Assembly (NCBI GenBank): GCA_963995505.1
Contig: OZ023184.1
Span: 12,230,308-12,294,307 of the forward strand
Direction: 5' to 3'
DNA from: Hypericum androsaemum
Taxonomy: Eukaryota > Streptophyta > Magnoliopsida > Malpighiales > Hypericaceae
DNA: 64,000 bases
A program made the translations under genes and the position numbers. The notes beneath the pieces are model-generated. The model had not been told where the DNA came from and did no database searches. It saw only the letters and a list, made by a program, of their open reading frames with translations. This document shows, piece after piece, positions 11,705-23,395 of this stretch. Every line of letters begins with the position of its first letter. Position 1 is the first letter of the stretch.

Positions 11705-12480
11705 ATGGAGGGTGACACTTCAATCATTGCTGCACAATCACTACAAGTCATGAACCAGACCTTGAACTACCTACAACGATTTGATGGTGAAAACTTCTCT
11801 CGTTGGCATGAGACAGTGAAGTTCTTCCTTGTCACCATCAAGTTGTGGCACATTCTCTCGTTGGCAACCGCAGAGGACACTAACGAATTGAAGGCCAAAC
11901 GCAAGAAGCGTCAAGATGAAGATTTCATGTGCCGTGGCCACATCCTCAATGCTTTGGACACCAATATCTACGACGCCCATAGAAGCCTGAGGAATTATTG
12001 TAGATTTCAAGATGATTGACAGTAAGTCAATTATCTCCCAGGTCAGCAAATTATTACTCATCTTCAATCAACTCAAGGATGCTGGTATTGATCTTGTGTC
12101 TTCATTCATTATTGGAGTCATAATCTCCCGTCTTCTTCCTTCATGGAATGATTACAAGAAGAAATTGAAGCATGCTGAAACTGACTATGACCTTGAAGGT
12201 TTGCAGCGTTATCTTCGTATCGAAGAGGACTCTCGTAAACGAGAAATGAAGGATAGTCAGCAAACTGAAAATTTTCTAAGGCTAACAATGTTGAATTTCA
12301 GAATTTTTTGAAGCCAAAGAATGACTCTCAGTTTAAGAAGAAAAATCCTAACAAAAAGGATAAGAAGAAGGGTGATTGCTTCTAGTGTAAGAAATCTGGC
12401 CATTATGCTCGTGACTGTCGTCAACGAAAGAAACATTTGAAAAATGAGGCGAATATGGCGGATGAAAAAGGCAAACTTGT
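11705..12480 (+). pseudogene. Copia 2 gag
   Basis: The frame starts ATG GAG GGT at 11705, 25 bp after the LTR, with LQRFDGENFSRWHETVKFFL, a typical copia gag opening. It breaks at about 12019 and continues in another frame at 12012-12311 with YKKKLKHAE and GLQRYLRIEE. A zinc knuckle follows near 12373-12420 (CKKSGHYARDC), but its first part is spoiled by a TAG stop between the first two cysteines. At least one frameshift and one stop, so non-functional. Confidence 0.9.
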
Positions 12481-12499
12481 CACTGTAGTGCAAAGTGCC

Positions 12500-15400
12500 A
12501 ATGCTGTTGTTGACAATGATGGTGGATAGTGGTACGACACTGGTGCAACTATTCACATCTGTAAAGACAAAAATCTTTACAAGACATATGAACTGATTAT
12601 CGGAGAAGAAGTCACATCAGTAAACAACTAAGGAAGTAAAGTTATTGGCAAAGACACATTTGAACTCCCTTTTACATCGGAAAAGACTTTAACTCTTAAG
12701 AATGTACTATATGTCCCTGATATTGTAAAGAACCTATCTCCGGAGTCCTTATTAACAAGGCCGAATTCAAGGCTAATTTTGAGTCGGATAAGTTTATACT
12801 GTCCAAGAACGGGATGTTCGTTGGACAAGGATACACTTATAATGGGATGATTAAACTCAATTTAATGAAGAATGATTCCGCTAATATTGTTGACTCCTTT
12901 GACATTTGGCATGCAAGATTAAGACATGTGAATTATGGTTCTCTTAGAAACATGAAAAGATTGAGATTAATTTCTAATTACGATTTTGAAAATATTTCTA
13001 AATGTGAAATATATGCAAAGGCGAAAATACATAGAACATCGTTTAAATCCGCAGTAAGAAATTTTGCCTTGCTTGAATTAATAAATAGTGATGTTGGTGA
13101 CCTTAAAAGTCATATGACTCATGGTAGAAATAAATACTTTGTCACTTTCATTGATGATTGCACTAGATATGCATATGTTTACTTGATGAAGTCTAAGGAT
13201 GAAGTTTTTGACAAATTTAAGATTTACAAGGCTAAAGTAAAAATACAATTAGGAGAGAAAATTAAAATTCTAAGATCTGATCGTGGTGGCGAATACTTTC
13301 CTAATGAGTTTACTTTATTTTGTCAAGAACATGGCTTAGTTCATCAAGCTACTGCACCTTACATACCCCAACAAAATAGTATTGCTGAAAGAAAGAATAT
13401 GACTTTGATAGAGATGGTAAATGCTATGTTAATAAATTATACTTTGCCTAATTCATTGTGGGGAGAAGCCATATTGTCCGCATGCTATATTCTGAATAGA
13501 ATTTCTCTGAAAAAAGAAGAATGTATCCCCTTATGAATTGTGGTTTAAAAGAAAGCCAAACTTGAAAAGATTGAAAGTATGGGGTTGCTTAGCATATGTT
13601 AGAGAACCTGATCCTAAGAGACCAAATTAGGAAATAGAGCTTATAAATGTGCATTTGTAGGCTACTCACATAATAGTACAACCTACAGATTTTTGATTCT
13701 TGATACCTTCGAGATTATAGAATCTATAGATGTAGAATTCTTTGAGAACTTAACTAGGCATAGTTCCCAAAATGAACCTGTTGGAGATCTATTGTTGCCT
13801 AGTCTAGAATCAGTAGACACTAACAATAATGATGACACTTTAGCTACTACGGAAGATGTTGAACCTAGAAGAAGTAAAAGAACAAGAATAGAAAAAGACC
13901 ATGGTCCTGAATTCATAACATATCTTGTAGAAGGTAATAAAAATGAGATTGTTAATATTGTTAAGTATGTTATGCATGTTGATGATGATCCTAAAATCTA
14001 TTATGATGCTATGAGTTCTAGAGATGTTGTGTTCTGGAAAGATGCTATTGATGATGAGATGAATTTAATTTTGTTTAATGGAACTTGGATATTGTGTGAT
14101 TTGCCTCCTAGTACAAAGTCTATAGGATGCAAATGGATATTCAAAAGAAAGTTGAATGCCGATGGTACCATTGATAAGTTTAAAGCCAGATTGGTTGCAA
14201 ATGGATATAAGCAAAGACATGGGATTGATTACTTTGATACATATGCTCCGTTTGCTCGCATTAGACGTTGTTTAATTGTACTTGCATCTATTCATAAGTT
14301 AATTATACACCAAATAGACGTGAAAACTGCCTTCCTAAATAGTGATTTGGAAGAAGAGATATATATGGAGCAACCAGAAGGTTTTGTATTACCAGGCTAA
14401 GAAAAAAAAGTTTGCAAGTTAGTGAAATCTCTTTATGGCCTGAAGCAAGCTCCCATGCAATGGCATGAGAAGTTTGATAAAGTTGCATTGTCATATGATT
14501 TTATTGTTAATGATGCTGATAAATGTATCTATAGTAAGCATGATAATTTTGGATGCGTAATTTTGTATTTATATGTTGATGATATGCTTATATTCAGAAC
14601 TAACCTATCTTGTGTAGAAGAAACAAAGAAGTTTCTTAGCTCTAAATTTGATATGAAAGATCTAGGAATGGCTGATGTGATTTTGAGAATTAAAATCCTA
14701 AGAAGAGGAGATGAGTTGGTGTTAAACCAGTTTCATTACATTGAGCAGTTTCTCAAGAAGTATAGTCACTTTGATGACAAACTAGCCCCCACTCCTTTAG
14801 ATCCTAGTATTAAGTTAATGAAGAATGTTGGACGAACATATGCACAACTTAAGTAGTTGAGTGTCATTGGAAGTCTTATGTATGCTATGCATTGCACAAG
14901 ACTGGATATAACTCAAGCTATGGGAGTGATATGTCATTTCTCAAGTAACCCAGGAGTTGAACATTGGGAAGCACTTGTAAAATATTGAATTACTTGAAAG
15001 GAATCATAAATTATGTGTTGCATTACCAAAGCTATCACGCTGTATTGTTAGGATATAGTGATGCTAATTGGAACAATGTGGAATCCAAATCCAAGTCCAC
15101 TACTGGATGGATCTTTACATTAGGAGGTGCTGCGGTATCCTTGGGTTCCAAGAAGCAAACTTGTATTTCGGATTCATCGATGTTGTCAGAGTTGATAGCG
15201 TTGGCTGATGCAAGTAAGGAGGCGAAATGGCTTAGAAACTTACTTGTAGAGATCCCACTGTGGAGGAAGCCATCTCGAGCAGTCTTGATTAATTATGATA
15301 ATCAAGCTACCATCTATAATATCTTTAACAAGACTTATAATGGAAAGTCTAGACATGTAAGTCTAAGACATCAAATGGTAAGACAATTGCTCAAAAGAGG

Positions 15401-15527
15401 AGTAGTTGCGGTTGACTTTATTATAACAAAGAAGAACTTGGCAGACCCTTTTACGAAGAGTCTACCAAAGGCAATGTTTTCAATAAAATGTAAGGAAATT
15501 GGGCTAAGGTATGTGAAAGAAGGTTGA
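12500..15527 (+). pseudogene. Copia 2 protease, integrase, RT, RNase H
   Basis: The protease site reads DGG-stop-WYDTGATIHIC near 12520. Integrase is at 12814-13536, with acidic residues in NSDVGDLKSH, LRSDRGGEYF and NSIAERKNMTL. A frameshift follows near 13530 and another near 13630. RT runs from 13693 to 14856 with KTAFLNSDLEEEIYM, YGLKQAPMQW and the catalytic YLYVDDMLIF; a TAA at 14398-14400 interrupts it. RNase H (14964-15527) holds GYSDANWNN, SDSSMLSELIALADA and ADPFTKSLPK, in yet another frame. All active-site motifs can still be read across the breaks. Confidence 0.94.
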
Positions 15528-16157
15528 CCGCCAATGACGGAAACCTAACCTATGTTTTGAAATGGATAAACAAGGTTCAATGGGTACCAACAAGTCATTA
15601 AAGTGGTTATGGTACACCAAGTTAAACTTCCCATTTCTAAATTTGTGCAGCGTTTCTGCATGAACGAGGATGAATGCAAATTTTTAATAAGTCTACGTGA
15701 TTACAGGTGTCTCGCAGAAGCACCTTAAGAGACTTACCTATATGAGTACGGAAATCAGGTCATTTCCTAAGAGAGTAAGACCGTTCTCTAAAGAAGACTC
15801 ATGAATTCAGGGTATAAGTACATGGCCATTAACGTGCGAGCTGCAGAATACACTAGCTTCCAAAGTCAATATGTGCGGATGTTTCAGTTTTATCGCTAGG
15901 AGTACTTAGTTCAAGACTCGTTCACCATAGAACTCGATAAGGCTTTGAACTTCTTGCACTAAGTGAAGGTTCAAATCCAAAAGATACCTATCATTTATGT
16001 ATTGATTTCTACGATGATGCTCATTCCTATCCTAGCTTGAATTACATTGGCTTGATCCCTCACGGGTACGTAGGCAATCACTTAAGTGATGCAGTCACTC
16101 CGTTGTTCTAACTTTTATTTTGTTTACTATTTTAAAGTTTTAAAAATAGGAGGAGAA
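15528..16157 (+). other. Copia 2 3' untranslated region
   Basis: 630 bp between the end of RNase H and the 3' LTR, no open frame of note. It ends in the purine tract. It contains CACGGGTACGTAGGCAATC, a phrase also seen in altered form (GGATACGTAGGCAAC) after the hAT remnant near 26368. Confidence 0.8.
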
Positions 16158-16756
16158 TGTTGGATATTTTCAAAATAGCATAACTTTTGACTCGTTTATC
16201 CGTTTTGCTATTATAGTATATTTTTGGAATGAGAATTTTACGATCTACAACTTTCTGACTTGTCTATAAAATTTCGAAAATTCTCACACCCGTGGAGGGA
16301 AAGGCCACGCCCGTGGCCTTTGTTTCATTTTAAAATTGGTGTCCATTGAGTTTAAACTTAAGGGAAGTGACCCTTCCATTAGCCACTTTTGTGGATTGTT
16401 CCAGGAACTTCTTGGGTGATGAAATGGTATCACTTGGTGGTGCCAATCTCTATAAATAGCAGATTTTATCTCCTATTCATTTAATCCAACTTCTAATCAA
16501 TCCAACCTTCATTTCCTCTCTAAGCATCATCAGATTTTTCTCATAGTGTGTTCTTGATCGGGTCAAGGTAGTACAATCCTTGAACTCGACGACGGTGTGA
16601 GGCTTTATTGTATCCTGACGACAAAAGTTCATAGACCCTTTGTACTCGCGGATTATCCGGAGGGTCGAACTATTTGTTTGAAAGAATCCTTACAAGATTT
16701 TTGAAGTCAGCGATACAAAAATTGTTCTTTCATCCTCCAACCCACATTTTCCAACA
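16158..16756 (+). repeat. Copia 2, 3' LTR
   Basis: 599-bp partner of 11102-11679. Both LTRs share CTATAAATAGCAGATTTTAT and AGCATCATCAGATTTTTCTC. Confidence 0.94.
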
Positions 16757-16839
16757 ACTTGCATTATGATGGTGTGGCAATTAAACTTTTAGCAATACTT
16801 GGACATATTATAGGTATTAATGCGGTTAAGCATTTTTTT

Positions 16840-17308
16840 GCTCCTTTAGTTTAGAAAGAACCGAGGAGAAAATTGACATAGTGGATATGAAGGAGGAGGA
16901 TTCGATTCATCGACTCTCTACAAGGCCAGGGTGAGATTGAAGGGAGAATCGATTAATACACAAACAAGTTTAGATTCTATATGGAAACAAAAAGCCCGAA
17001 CCAACTTGGGTACAAGTGGTGACCGAAATACAAAATATTTTCACACCATCGCTTCCATGAGAAGATTAAATAACTTTTTTGAATGTATGAATAACAATGG
17101 GAAGAAGATCAGCACAACAAACGCTACAAAGGAAGCCTAGGATTTGGTTGGAACATCAGCTGACACCATGAGAGGTTTCACATTCATGGATACTTTTGCA
17201 TACAAATTAGTATATTGTATTTGATCAATACTGATATTTTCTTGTTTCCTGTTGGGCAAATTATGACGAGAATGTGCAAAAAGAGAAAAGAGAAAGAGGT
17301 CACTAAAA
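16840..17308 (+). pseudogene. LINE ORF2 fragment (linker before RT)
   Basis: 16931-17140 encodes SIWKQKARTNLGTSGDRNTKYFH and ASMRRLNNFFECM (each followed by short gaps). This is the characteristic stretch between endonuclease and reverse transcriptase in plant L1-like LINEs. A lysine/arginine-rich stretch follows to 17308 and resumes after the solo LTR at 18568 (KRQSDGSNAT). Truncated at both ends. Confidence 0.75.
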
Positions 17309-17321
17309 AGAGACAGTCTAG

Positions 17322-18552
17322 TGTTGGGTTTTATAAACACGAACCCTAGGTTCGTAGCAGCGGAAGATAAAATTTTTTGCCAACACCGAATCTGATCATG
17401 GCTGTATAACATAAAATCAAGATAACAACATAGTTCGAAAATTCTTACAGTACGTTGTAGATCGAATCCTCAACTATGGTATCCACGTAGTCCTCGTCTG
17501 CGAACTTCTTGACAGTTGAAATCTTCGAGAATTCGCTAGGAGAATTCTTTATCGAAGAAACTAGAGAAAATATGTGTCTTGTATCTAGGTTAATGAATTT
17601 CTATGTAAAAACCCTTGATACCCACACACATATATATAGTAAAATAATTAACCAACTCCTACCCTTTTAGGAGTAGGTTTCGCAAGAGGCAAGGTTGGAA
17701 GCACTTAGTGGCTTCCAACATTGACTTCCCTTTTGGGCCTCCAAGCCCATTCTATTATTTTCTTGACCCAGTCAATATGTCCAACATCTAATAGATTTTA
17801 CTATACATATTAGTATTTAATTAAATCTAACTTAATTAAATAATTATAATTATAATTCTATCTAATAGAATTATAATATTTCTCTATAGAATAAATATTC
17901 TTGATCAAATCAATATTTAATCTAACTAACTTCAATTCGTAAACTAATACTACTTGCTGTGTGACCCATAGGCCCTCACATGCCAAGCGATTAGTCGAAC
18001 TAATGGTCTTAGTCGAACTCTAGACAATAGACCAGACAATCTCAACATATGAAGTACGTTGCGTCGGAGGACTATTGCACTACTCCACAAACCGATATCT
18101 CCGTAGACACGTAAATAGAATATACCAAACAGTTTCTCGGTCGGGTATGCCAACACTCTCCAAAGTATCTGTGCATCCATCATGAAATACCTAGTATCTC
18201 GTAGTTGTGAGAACTACTACATTCTCTAAGGATATGATGCAGATCGAACACCAATCTCAATCGCATCATCGATATCCCATTCTCGATGATCATTGATTGT
18301 GGTTCTTTAAGAACTACGTGCATAGTCATCTGAGATCTCACATTCTCAATGACAACACTAGTTCATGGGAACATAAACATGAATATATGCAAATAATGAA
18401 ACATTATATTCATTTATGTAATGGCGAACATTATTAATACACATTAATAATATAACTGAATGTCATCAAGTATACTGTCCTTATATCGATTGTCTCTAGG
18501 ACATCTATACTAACATCTATTTGGTAATCTAGTTGATAAGTCGCTTTTGCCA
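17322..18552 (-). mobile_element. Solo LTR (copia-like)
   Basis: In + reading it starts TGTTGGGTTTTATAAAC and ends CTTTTGCCA, so on the - strand it runs TGGCAAAAG...AACCCAACA. Flanks are TCTAG (17317-17321) and TCTAA (18553-18557), and the longer word AGAGACAGTCT is present on both sides (17309-17319, 18557-18567). A TATA-like run and transcript-like region lie near 17630 on the - strand. No internal coding region or second LTR is present, as expected after LTR-LTR recombination. The copia assignment rests on LTR style only. Confidence 0.65.
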
Positions 18553-18567
18553 TCTAAGAGACAGTCT

Positions 18568-19144
18568 GATGGTAGTAATGCTACTGTTAGTAAAAATAGA
18601 AGGAAGGTGAGTGATGTCTGGGTGTAACTATCTTGTTTAGTCCATATTTGGTGCAAGTTTAGACTTTGATTAATATTTTTTTCGGCTTAGAATTGTTTGA
18701 AGTTAGTATGTTTGCTGCTAGTTTTGTTGACAATAGGTTTGTTGTTGATTTTGTTAACAAGTTTAGATTCATATATTTTTCACCTTGCAATTGAATGTTG
18801 ACTATAGGTTTGGAAATCTGATTTTATCGGCATAGGTCATAAACCGCGAACCCGCAAAACTGTGTCAATTACAGCGACACCAATGATTTCGATTTCCCTG
18901 TTAATAAAATTGTTGTGCGGTTTCGTTTTGAAGACAAAAATCGTAAAATTGCAAAAAAACTGACCCCTAGCGCTTACCACGTCATCCAAATTTTCACAAT
19001 GCGATATAAATATTGTAAAAGATAAGTCATAAATATTCTTAAACATGTCATGCTCTTTGTTCTCCCTACACTTTCGGAATCACCGTGATTAGGCTGCCGG
19101 AACTTCAAAATTAAAAAGGTTATGAAAAGAGTATAATAAATATT
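18568..19144. other. LINE remnant then unassigned sequence
   Basis: The first 60 bp continue the frame interrupted by the solo LTR. The remainder is AT-rich with no recognisable gene; a 69-codon - strand frame at 18837-19046 has no domain. Confidence 0.45.
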
Positions 19145-20252
19145 AGGAGAAATTATTCTCAGGTCCAGGTGTTTGGTATATTCCGTGCTCGTCTTCCTAT
19201 ATTTCGGTAATCGATTAAAAACTCCCTGAGGTTTGATTTTATTATACTCTCCGGTCCCTCGCTGAAGTCAGCGATCAAAATATTATTATTTTATTATTAA
19301 AATGACCATTATACCTTTGTTTCGGTCAACTAAAATCTCCGATCATTTATCCGGCGAACAAAATTTTTTCGGCGAACAAAAATCAAAATCAAAATAAAAA
19401 ATTCAGAACGGTTGTCTTCTACCTCGAGATTGGTGAACTCAAGAAGCCAAATCAAAAAGTGTTCTGGAAGAATAGATTGCCTTCCACCTCATCTCTTAAT
19501 TTCACCAGGCCCTTAAAATGGTCCATAAAGCATTCTGAATCGGAGTGCTCATTTAAAATTATTGAATTGAAATTTGTTGGTGGATCTCGGTGAAGAAGAA
19601 GACAATGGTAAGGTGGTAAGACCAAATAATTTCATCGGTTGTTCGTAATGAAGGAGATGAGGATTCCTCGATGCTGACGGTAAGAGCACCGCCCCGCCTC
19701 GTCTTTTCGAATTGAGGATGGATTTGATGTTCGCGTTGTGTTTGCGTGCTCGATCTGAGATGAATTCGAGGCCGGCAAGGTTGGGGCCGATGTTTGCTTC
19801 CGGATTTTGGCCGGCGTTCCCCGACCACCGCAAAGGCAAGCCAAGCTAGACTCTGGTCATCCTCGTCGCCAGGCGGTGGTGGCGACTGGGGATCCTCCTC
19901 CAGTCCGGCTCACAGGGTCGGCGGTAAGGTGTAGATCCCCGAACTGTCGTCATCAAAATGGACTTGTCGTCGGTGTAGAGTTCGGCTTCTCGGGGTCCCG
20001 GTTGTTCGCGGTGGGAGGAATAGTAAGGGGAAGGGCGTAGTACTCGTTGTATTTAATTATTTTTTATTGGTTTTTGTAAGGGTACATAATTTATTTACTT
20101 TAAAAAATTGATCGATGACTTTAGATAACGTCAGCGAGGGGCCTGAGAGTGCAATAAAATCAAACTTCAGGGAGTTTTTAATTGATTACCGAAATACAAG
20201 GAGACGAGCACAGAATATACTAAACACCAGGGACCTGACAATAATTTCCCCT
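19145..20252. mobile_element. Long-TIR DNA element with GC-rich cargo (MULE/Pack-type?)
   Basis: Terminal inverted repeats of about 130 bp. The left end AGGAGAAATTATTCTCAGGTC and the reverse complement of the right end AGGGGAAATTATTGTCAGGTC start the arms. Shared blocks continue inside (TTTCGGTAATC, AAAAACTCCCTGA, TTTGATTTTATT, CCCTCGCTGA). The interior (19640-20040) is GC-rich with overlapping open frames on both strands, unlike the AT-rich flanks, and may be a captured host fragment. No transposase is seen. A clean target duplication is not visible. The superfamily is inferred from TIR length only. Confidence 0.6.
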
Positions 20253-20549
20253 AAAAATTATTGTCCCCGTCTATTTTAGCCACTAAGCTAAGCCACCGGC
20301 GTGTTTCAGATACAAGCTTACCGTATGATACGGTCCATATCTACCGCTGTATTTTCACGGAGTATCAAATCTTTTTGTTTTGATTTATATCACTTATCTG
20401 CACATCTAACAAGCCGAGTTGAATTATAAAAAAATTGTATTTAACATTGTTATATTTTTTAGAATTTGAATTTAATTTTTTTAAAATTAGTTAACTTATT
20501 ACCAATTTATCTAAATATTTGTTCGTTTAATAATTTGTAGGCCAGAGAA
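20253..20549. other. Intergenic, no gene seen
   Basis: AT-rich, no open frame or repeat recognised. Confidence 0.5.
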
Positions 20550-20654
20550 AGTAGGATTCATGGATTCATCTAATCCAGACCTTATTTATCTTTGCTGGGA
20601 CCCTCAACAATTGTATCTCCCTGTCAAAATATGAGTTCTAGTTGGTGCCAACTA
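20550..20654 (+). repeat. Guanylate kinase upstream duplicate, part a
   Basis: Matches 55311-55425 closely (GTAGGAT, GATTCATCTAATCCAGACC, GGGACCCTCAACAATT, TTGGTGCCAACTA). This is the outer edge of the duplicated 5' region of the guanylate kinase gene. A LINE interrupts it at 20655. Confidence 0.85.
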
Positions 20655-20759
20655 GGAGGTTGGTGGCCTTGAGTTCCGGCTGATGCTGAAGGTCAATATG
20701 GCGTCCTTTGCCAACCTGTCATGGAGATTCCTCTAGTCTCAGGACCCCCTCTAGGCGCG

Positions 20760-22200
20760 TGTTTTGATTGGCAAGTATAGTATGGGTGGCAAGCTAAAGC
20801 ATGGTACCTGTGCCACCTGGAGGGTCATGGTTAAGGCTCGTCCAGCTCTTGCCTATGGTCTTCGTCGAAACGTGGGTAATGGTCTTCGTATGTTATTTTG
20901 GGATGACCCGTGGCTCTCTTCCTCCCCTCTCTGAAATCACCTCCTTAGCGCTCTCTCTATGGAGGAGGCCGGAAAGTGGGTGGCTGAGTATTGGTCCACT
21001 GGTGATGGTTGGAATATTTCTCGTTTGGAGGCCCTTTTACCTCCACATAATATTGGCTCACTGAATTTGACTATTTTACAGGTCTTGCCAGTTTGGACAG
21101 ACTCGTTATCCTGTAGTCTCACTCAGGATGGGTTTTTCTCTACTCAGTCCCTGTATAGGGTCTTGTGCAGAGATGTGGTGATGCCACCTGCTGACCCGAT
21201 CTGGATGCAAATTTGGACTCTACAGGCTCCTGAGAGGATTCGATTTTTCAGTTGTTTGTTCTATCATTGTAGGTTGATAACCGGGCTTAGAGGCATCTCA
21301 CGGAGGATGATACGCAACCGAGTTATGGTACTGATGCTGAGTAACTGATGTATATGTCTCGTGATTGCAGGTTCTCTAGGCAGTTGTGGGCGACACTGCT
21401 GCCACGTCCGTCATGAGACTTCTATGCTGAGATGGGCCCCCGCCGGTGGCTCTGGGCTAATATTTTTGGCACCACTACCACCACGATTGGCCCACTATGG
21501 GCTACGACCTTTGTGACTTCTTTTTGGTTATTTTGGCATTGGCGGAGTGATTCTGCCTTCCGGCCAGACATTACGTTTTGGCATCCCCCTTCCCTCATCA
21601 CTTCACAAGCACGAGAGTTTGCTCGTGTCTTGGCAGACCAGAATACTCCTTTAGCCCCCCCGTCGGGAGAACCTAATCTCTTGGCAGCAATCTGTAGAGG
21701 GCTTCGTCAAGCTCAATACATATAGAGCTTTGATGGATAACCCGGGTCATGTGGAGGTTGGTGGTATCATCTGTGGCTCGGGTGGTATTTGGTTATCTGG
21801 GTTCACTAAGGGCATTGGGAGCTGCTCCTCTTTGGCTGTGGAGCTTTAGGCTCTGACCCTTGGACTTGAGCTGGCGTGGGAGAGGGGGTTCAGGAGAGTC
21901 CTCATAGAGATGGACTCATCCCTTGCCATCTTCTACGTTGGACGACCTGTTGATCGGACCCACCTCCTGGCCACTCTCATTTAGGGGGCGAGGGAGCTTT
22001 TGGCGAAGGACTGGAAGATTGATCTTCAACATACCTGGTGTGAGGGAAATCGGGTGGCAGATGTGGTGTCTAAGCTTGCTCTCGAGATGCCCTTTGAGTA
22101 TGTTATTTTTTATATTCCCTCAGAGTTTTGTATCGATGTGTACTTGGATGACTTGCATGGAGTCAGTCTCCTACGTTGTACTCGTATGTCTAGAGTTGTT
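20760..22200 (+). pseudogene. LINE ORF2 distal part (zf-RVT and RNase H)
   Basis: Readable in several frames with stops between. The zf-RVT part lies at 20959-21348 and the linker at 21432-21725. RNase H lies at about 21720-22180 with GGIICGSGGIWLSGF, ALTLGLELAWERGFRRVLIEMDSSLA (in two parts) and HTWCEGNRVADVVSKLA. The last motif carries the conserved His, Asn and Asp of plant LINE RNase H. Non-functional. Confidence 0.85.
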
Positions 22201-22287
22201 GATAGCGCTAAGCCAAGGGGGGATCCTTCTTCCCGAGTTGTATTACCTATTGACAGTGCGAGGCCAGGTTATGCGATATTCCAAACG

Positions 22288-22289
<2 letters not shown>

Positions 22290-22323
<34 letters not shown>
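22290..22323 (+). repeat. Homopolymer tract, 34 G
   Basis: An unbroken run of 34 G, then C and four more G, inside the LINE 3' untranslated part. Such tracts are rare in AT-rich plant DNA, can form G-quadruplexes, and are a common place for length errors. Confidence 0.95.
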
Positions 22324-22544
22324 CGGGGACTTTCCTTCCCGAGGTACTCTTTTCCTATCACACATTTTTCCCACTGGATTTTCTCGTGATGGAGTTTTGA
22401 CGAGGCCGGCAGTCGCAACCTCACAAGCGGCCGAGAGGGGGCCTTGCACTTAGTAGGTTGTAATTGGCTATTTTGGTTTATATATTTAGGGGTTTCTGCC
22501 CCTCCACTTTCACAAAAAGAAAGTTAGTGACAACTACTAAGGAA

Positions 22545-23390
22545 AACCAAACCGAGGCTAGCAAAGTGGCACATGTGGAAGCAATGGGTGATCGACAAGC
22601 CACGAAAGCTAATGGCCAAGGAAGAGTTCTGCCGAGACAAGCTACAGCTAAAAACCATAAGGTAACGTCATTGACGTAGCCTCGTGAGCATTTGAATGCA
22701 TATAGCATGCACGCAAATGAAAACCAAGATCGAACGAATTCGACCGAGACAAATTTCTCCACCTGCAGCCACAGAAAATAAATCAAAATCTGTATAGATC
22801 TCAGAACAAACCAAAGCTGATCCAAACAAAAGCAAACACACATAAACATAAATTCGATGAAGCCCCTAAACAAGTGGGGGCTGGGCAAAGCAACAACAAT
22901 GATGCAGCCTACGAAAATAACAAGAAAGAAGCACAAAACACAGAAAAAAAAGAAACAGAAATAGAAACAGATTCGACCAGAGGGGAGGTCGACGGAGACT
23001 AACCCCTCCGGTCACCACTAGGGACTGCCTCCGAGGGGACCTAGTGAAGGCCAGATCCGCCAGAAGAGGGAGGCATAAGAGGAGAGCTTGGGCGGTGGAG
23101 GATCTGAGGCGGTTGAATCGCTGGGACGACCGGCAGCGAGCTGAGGAGAGGGGGCCGACCGTGAAGCAGTGAAAGATGGGGCCGACCGTGAGATGCTGGG
23201 ACGCCATGGTAAATGGGGCCGACCGTGAAGTTGCTGGTGGAGGAAAGAGGATCGGTGGTGGAGCTGTGGAGAGGAGGAAGGAGGGAGGTGATTGAGATGG
23301 AAAGAGAGTGATAAGCCTTAGATCTGGATAAAAAATTTCTCAAGATAGAGAGAGAAAGCTCTCAAGATAGAGAGGGTAGCCGCTACTAAA
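22545..23390 (-). other. Unidentified 0.85 kb insert
   Basis: The guanylate kinase paralogous region (55425-55440) runs from AAGGAAAAA directly to CTATGGT, whereas here 0.85 kb intervenes, with CTACTAA near both ends (about 22534 and 23382). Read on the - strand it begins CT-rich with a doubled CTCTCTATCTTGAG-like phrase. It then has three copies of TCACGGTCGGCCCC near 23152-23232, a GC-rich open region with overlapping frames of 100-113 codons (22866-23343), and an AT/T-rich part. It resembles the 5' end of a gene or of a retroelement but no domain is recognised. Confidence 0.45.
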
Positions 23391-23395
23391 AAAAC

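Larger units (their letters stand above)
11102..16756 (+). mobile_element. Ty1/copia retrotransposon 2 (complete structure, decayed)
   Basis: A 5.66 kb element with LTRs 11102-11679 and 16158-16756 (TGTTGG...CCAACA), flanked by the 5-bp duplication ACTTG at 11097-11101 and 16757-16761. A purine tract AATAGGAGGAGAA (16145-16157) precedes the 3' LTR. The domain order is gag, protease, integrase, RT, RNase H. It belongs to a different family from copia 1: the LTRs and gag differ. I did not find a clean initiator-Met primer site after the 5' LTR. The coding region has more breaks than copia 1. Confidence 0.96.
20655..22522 (+). mobile_element. 5'-truncated L1-like LINE
   Basis: Flanked by a 14-bp imperfect duplication, GTTGGTGCCAACTA (20641-20654) and GTTAGTGACAACTA (22523-22536). 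The 3' end is A-rich (CACAAAAAGAAA). It contains only the distal part of ORF2: a region before zf-RVT (GLRRNVGNGLRMLFWDDPWL), the zf-RVT-like stretch (IWTLQAPERIRFFSCLFYH) and an RNase H-like domain. The paralogous region at 55400-55425 lacks it, which confirms the insertion limits. Confidence 0.88.

Noticed and set aside
13683..14494. Minus-strand frames
   Set aside because: Antisense shadows of copia 2 RT.
17950..18183. 77-codon minus-strand frame
   Set aside because: Lies inside the solo LTR; LTR sequence is not expected to code.
22478..22936. 152-codon hydrophobic minus-strand frame
   Set aside because: It straddles the boundary between a LINE tail and the unknown insert and has no start context or family, so I treat it as chance.
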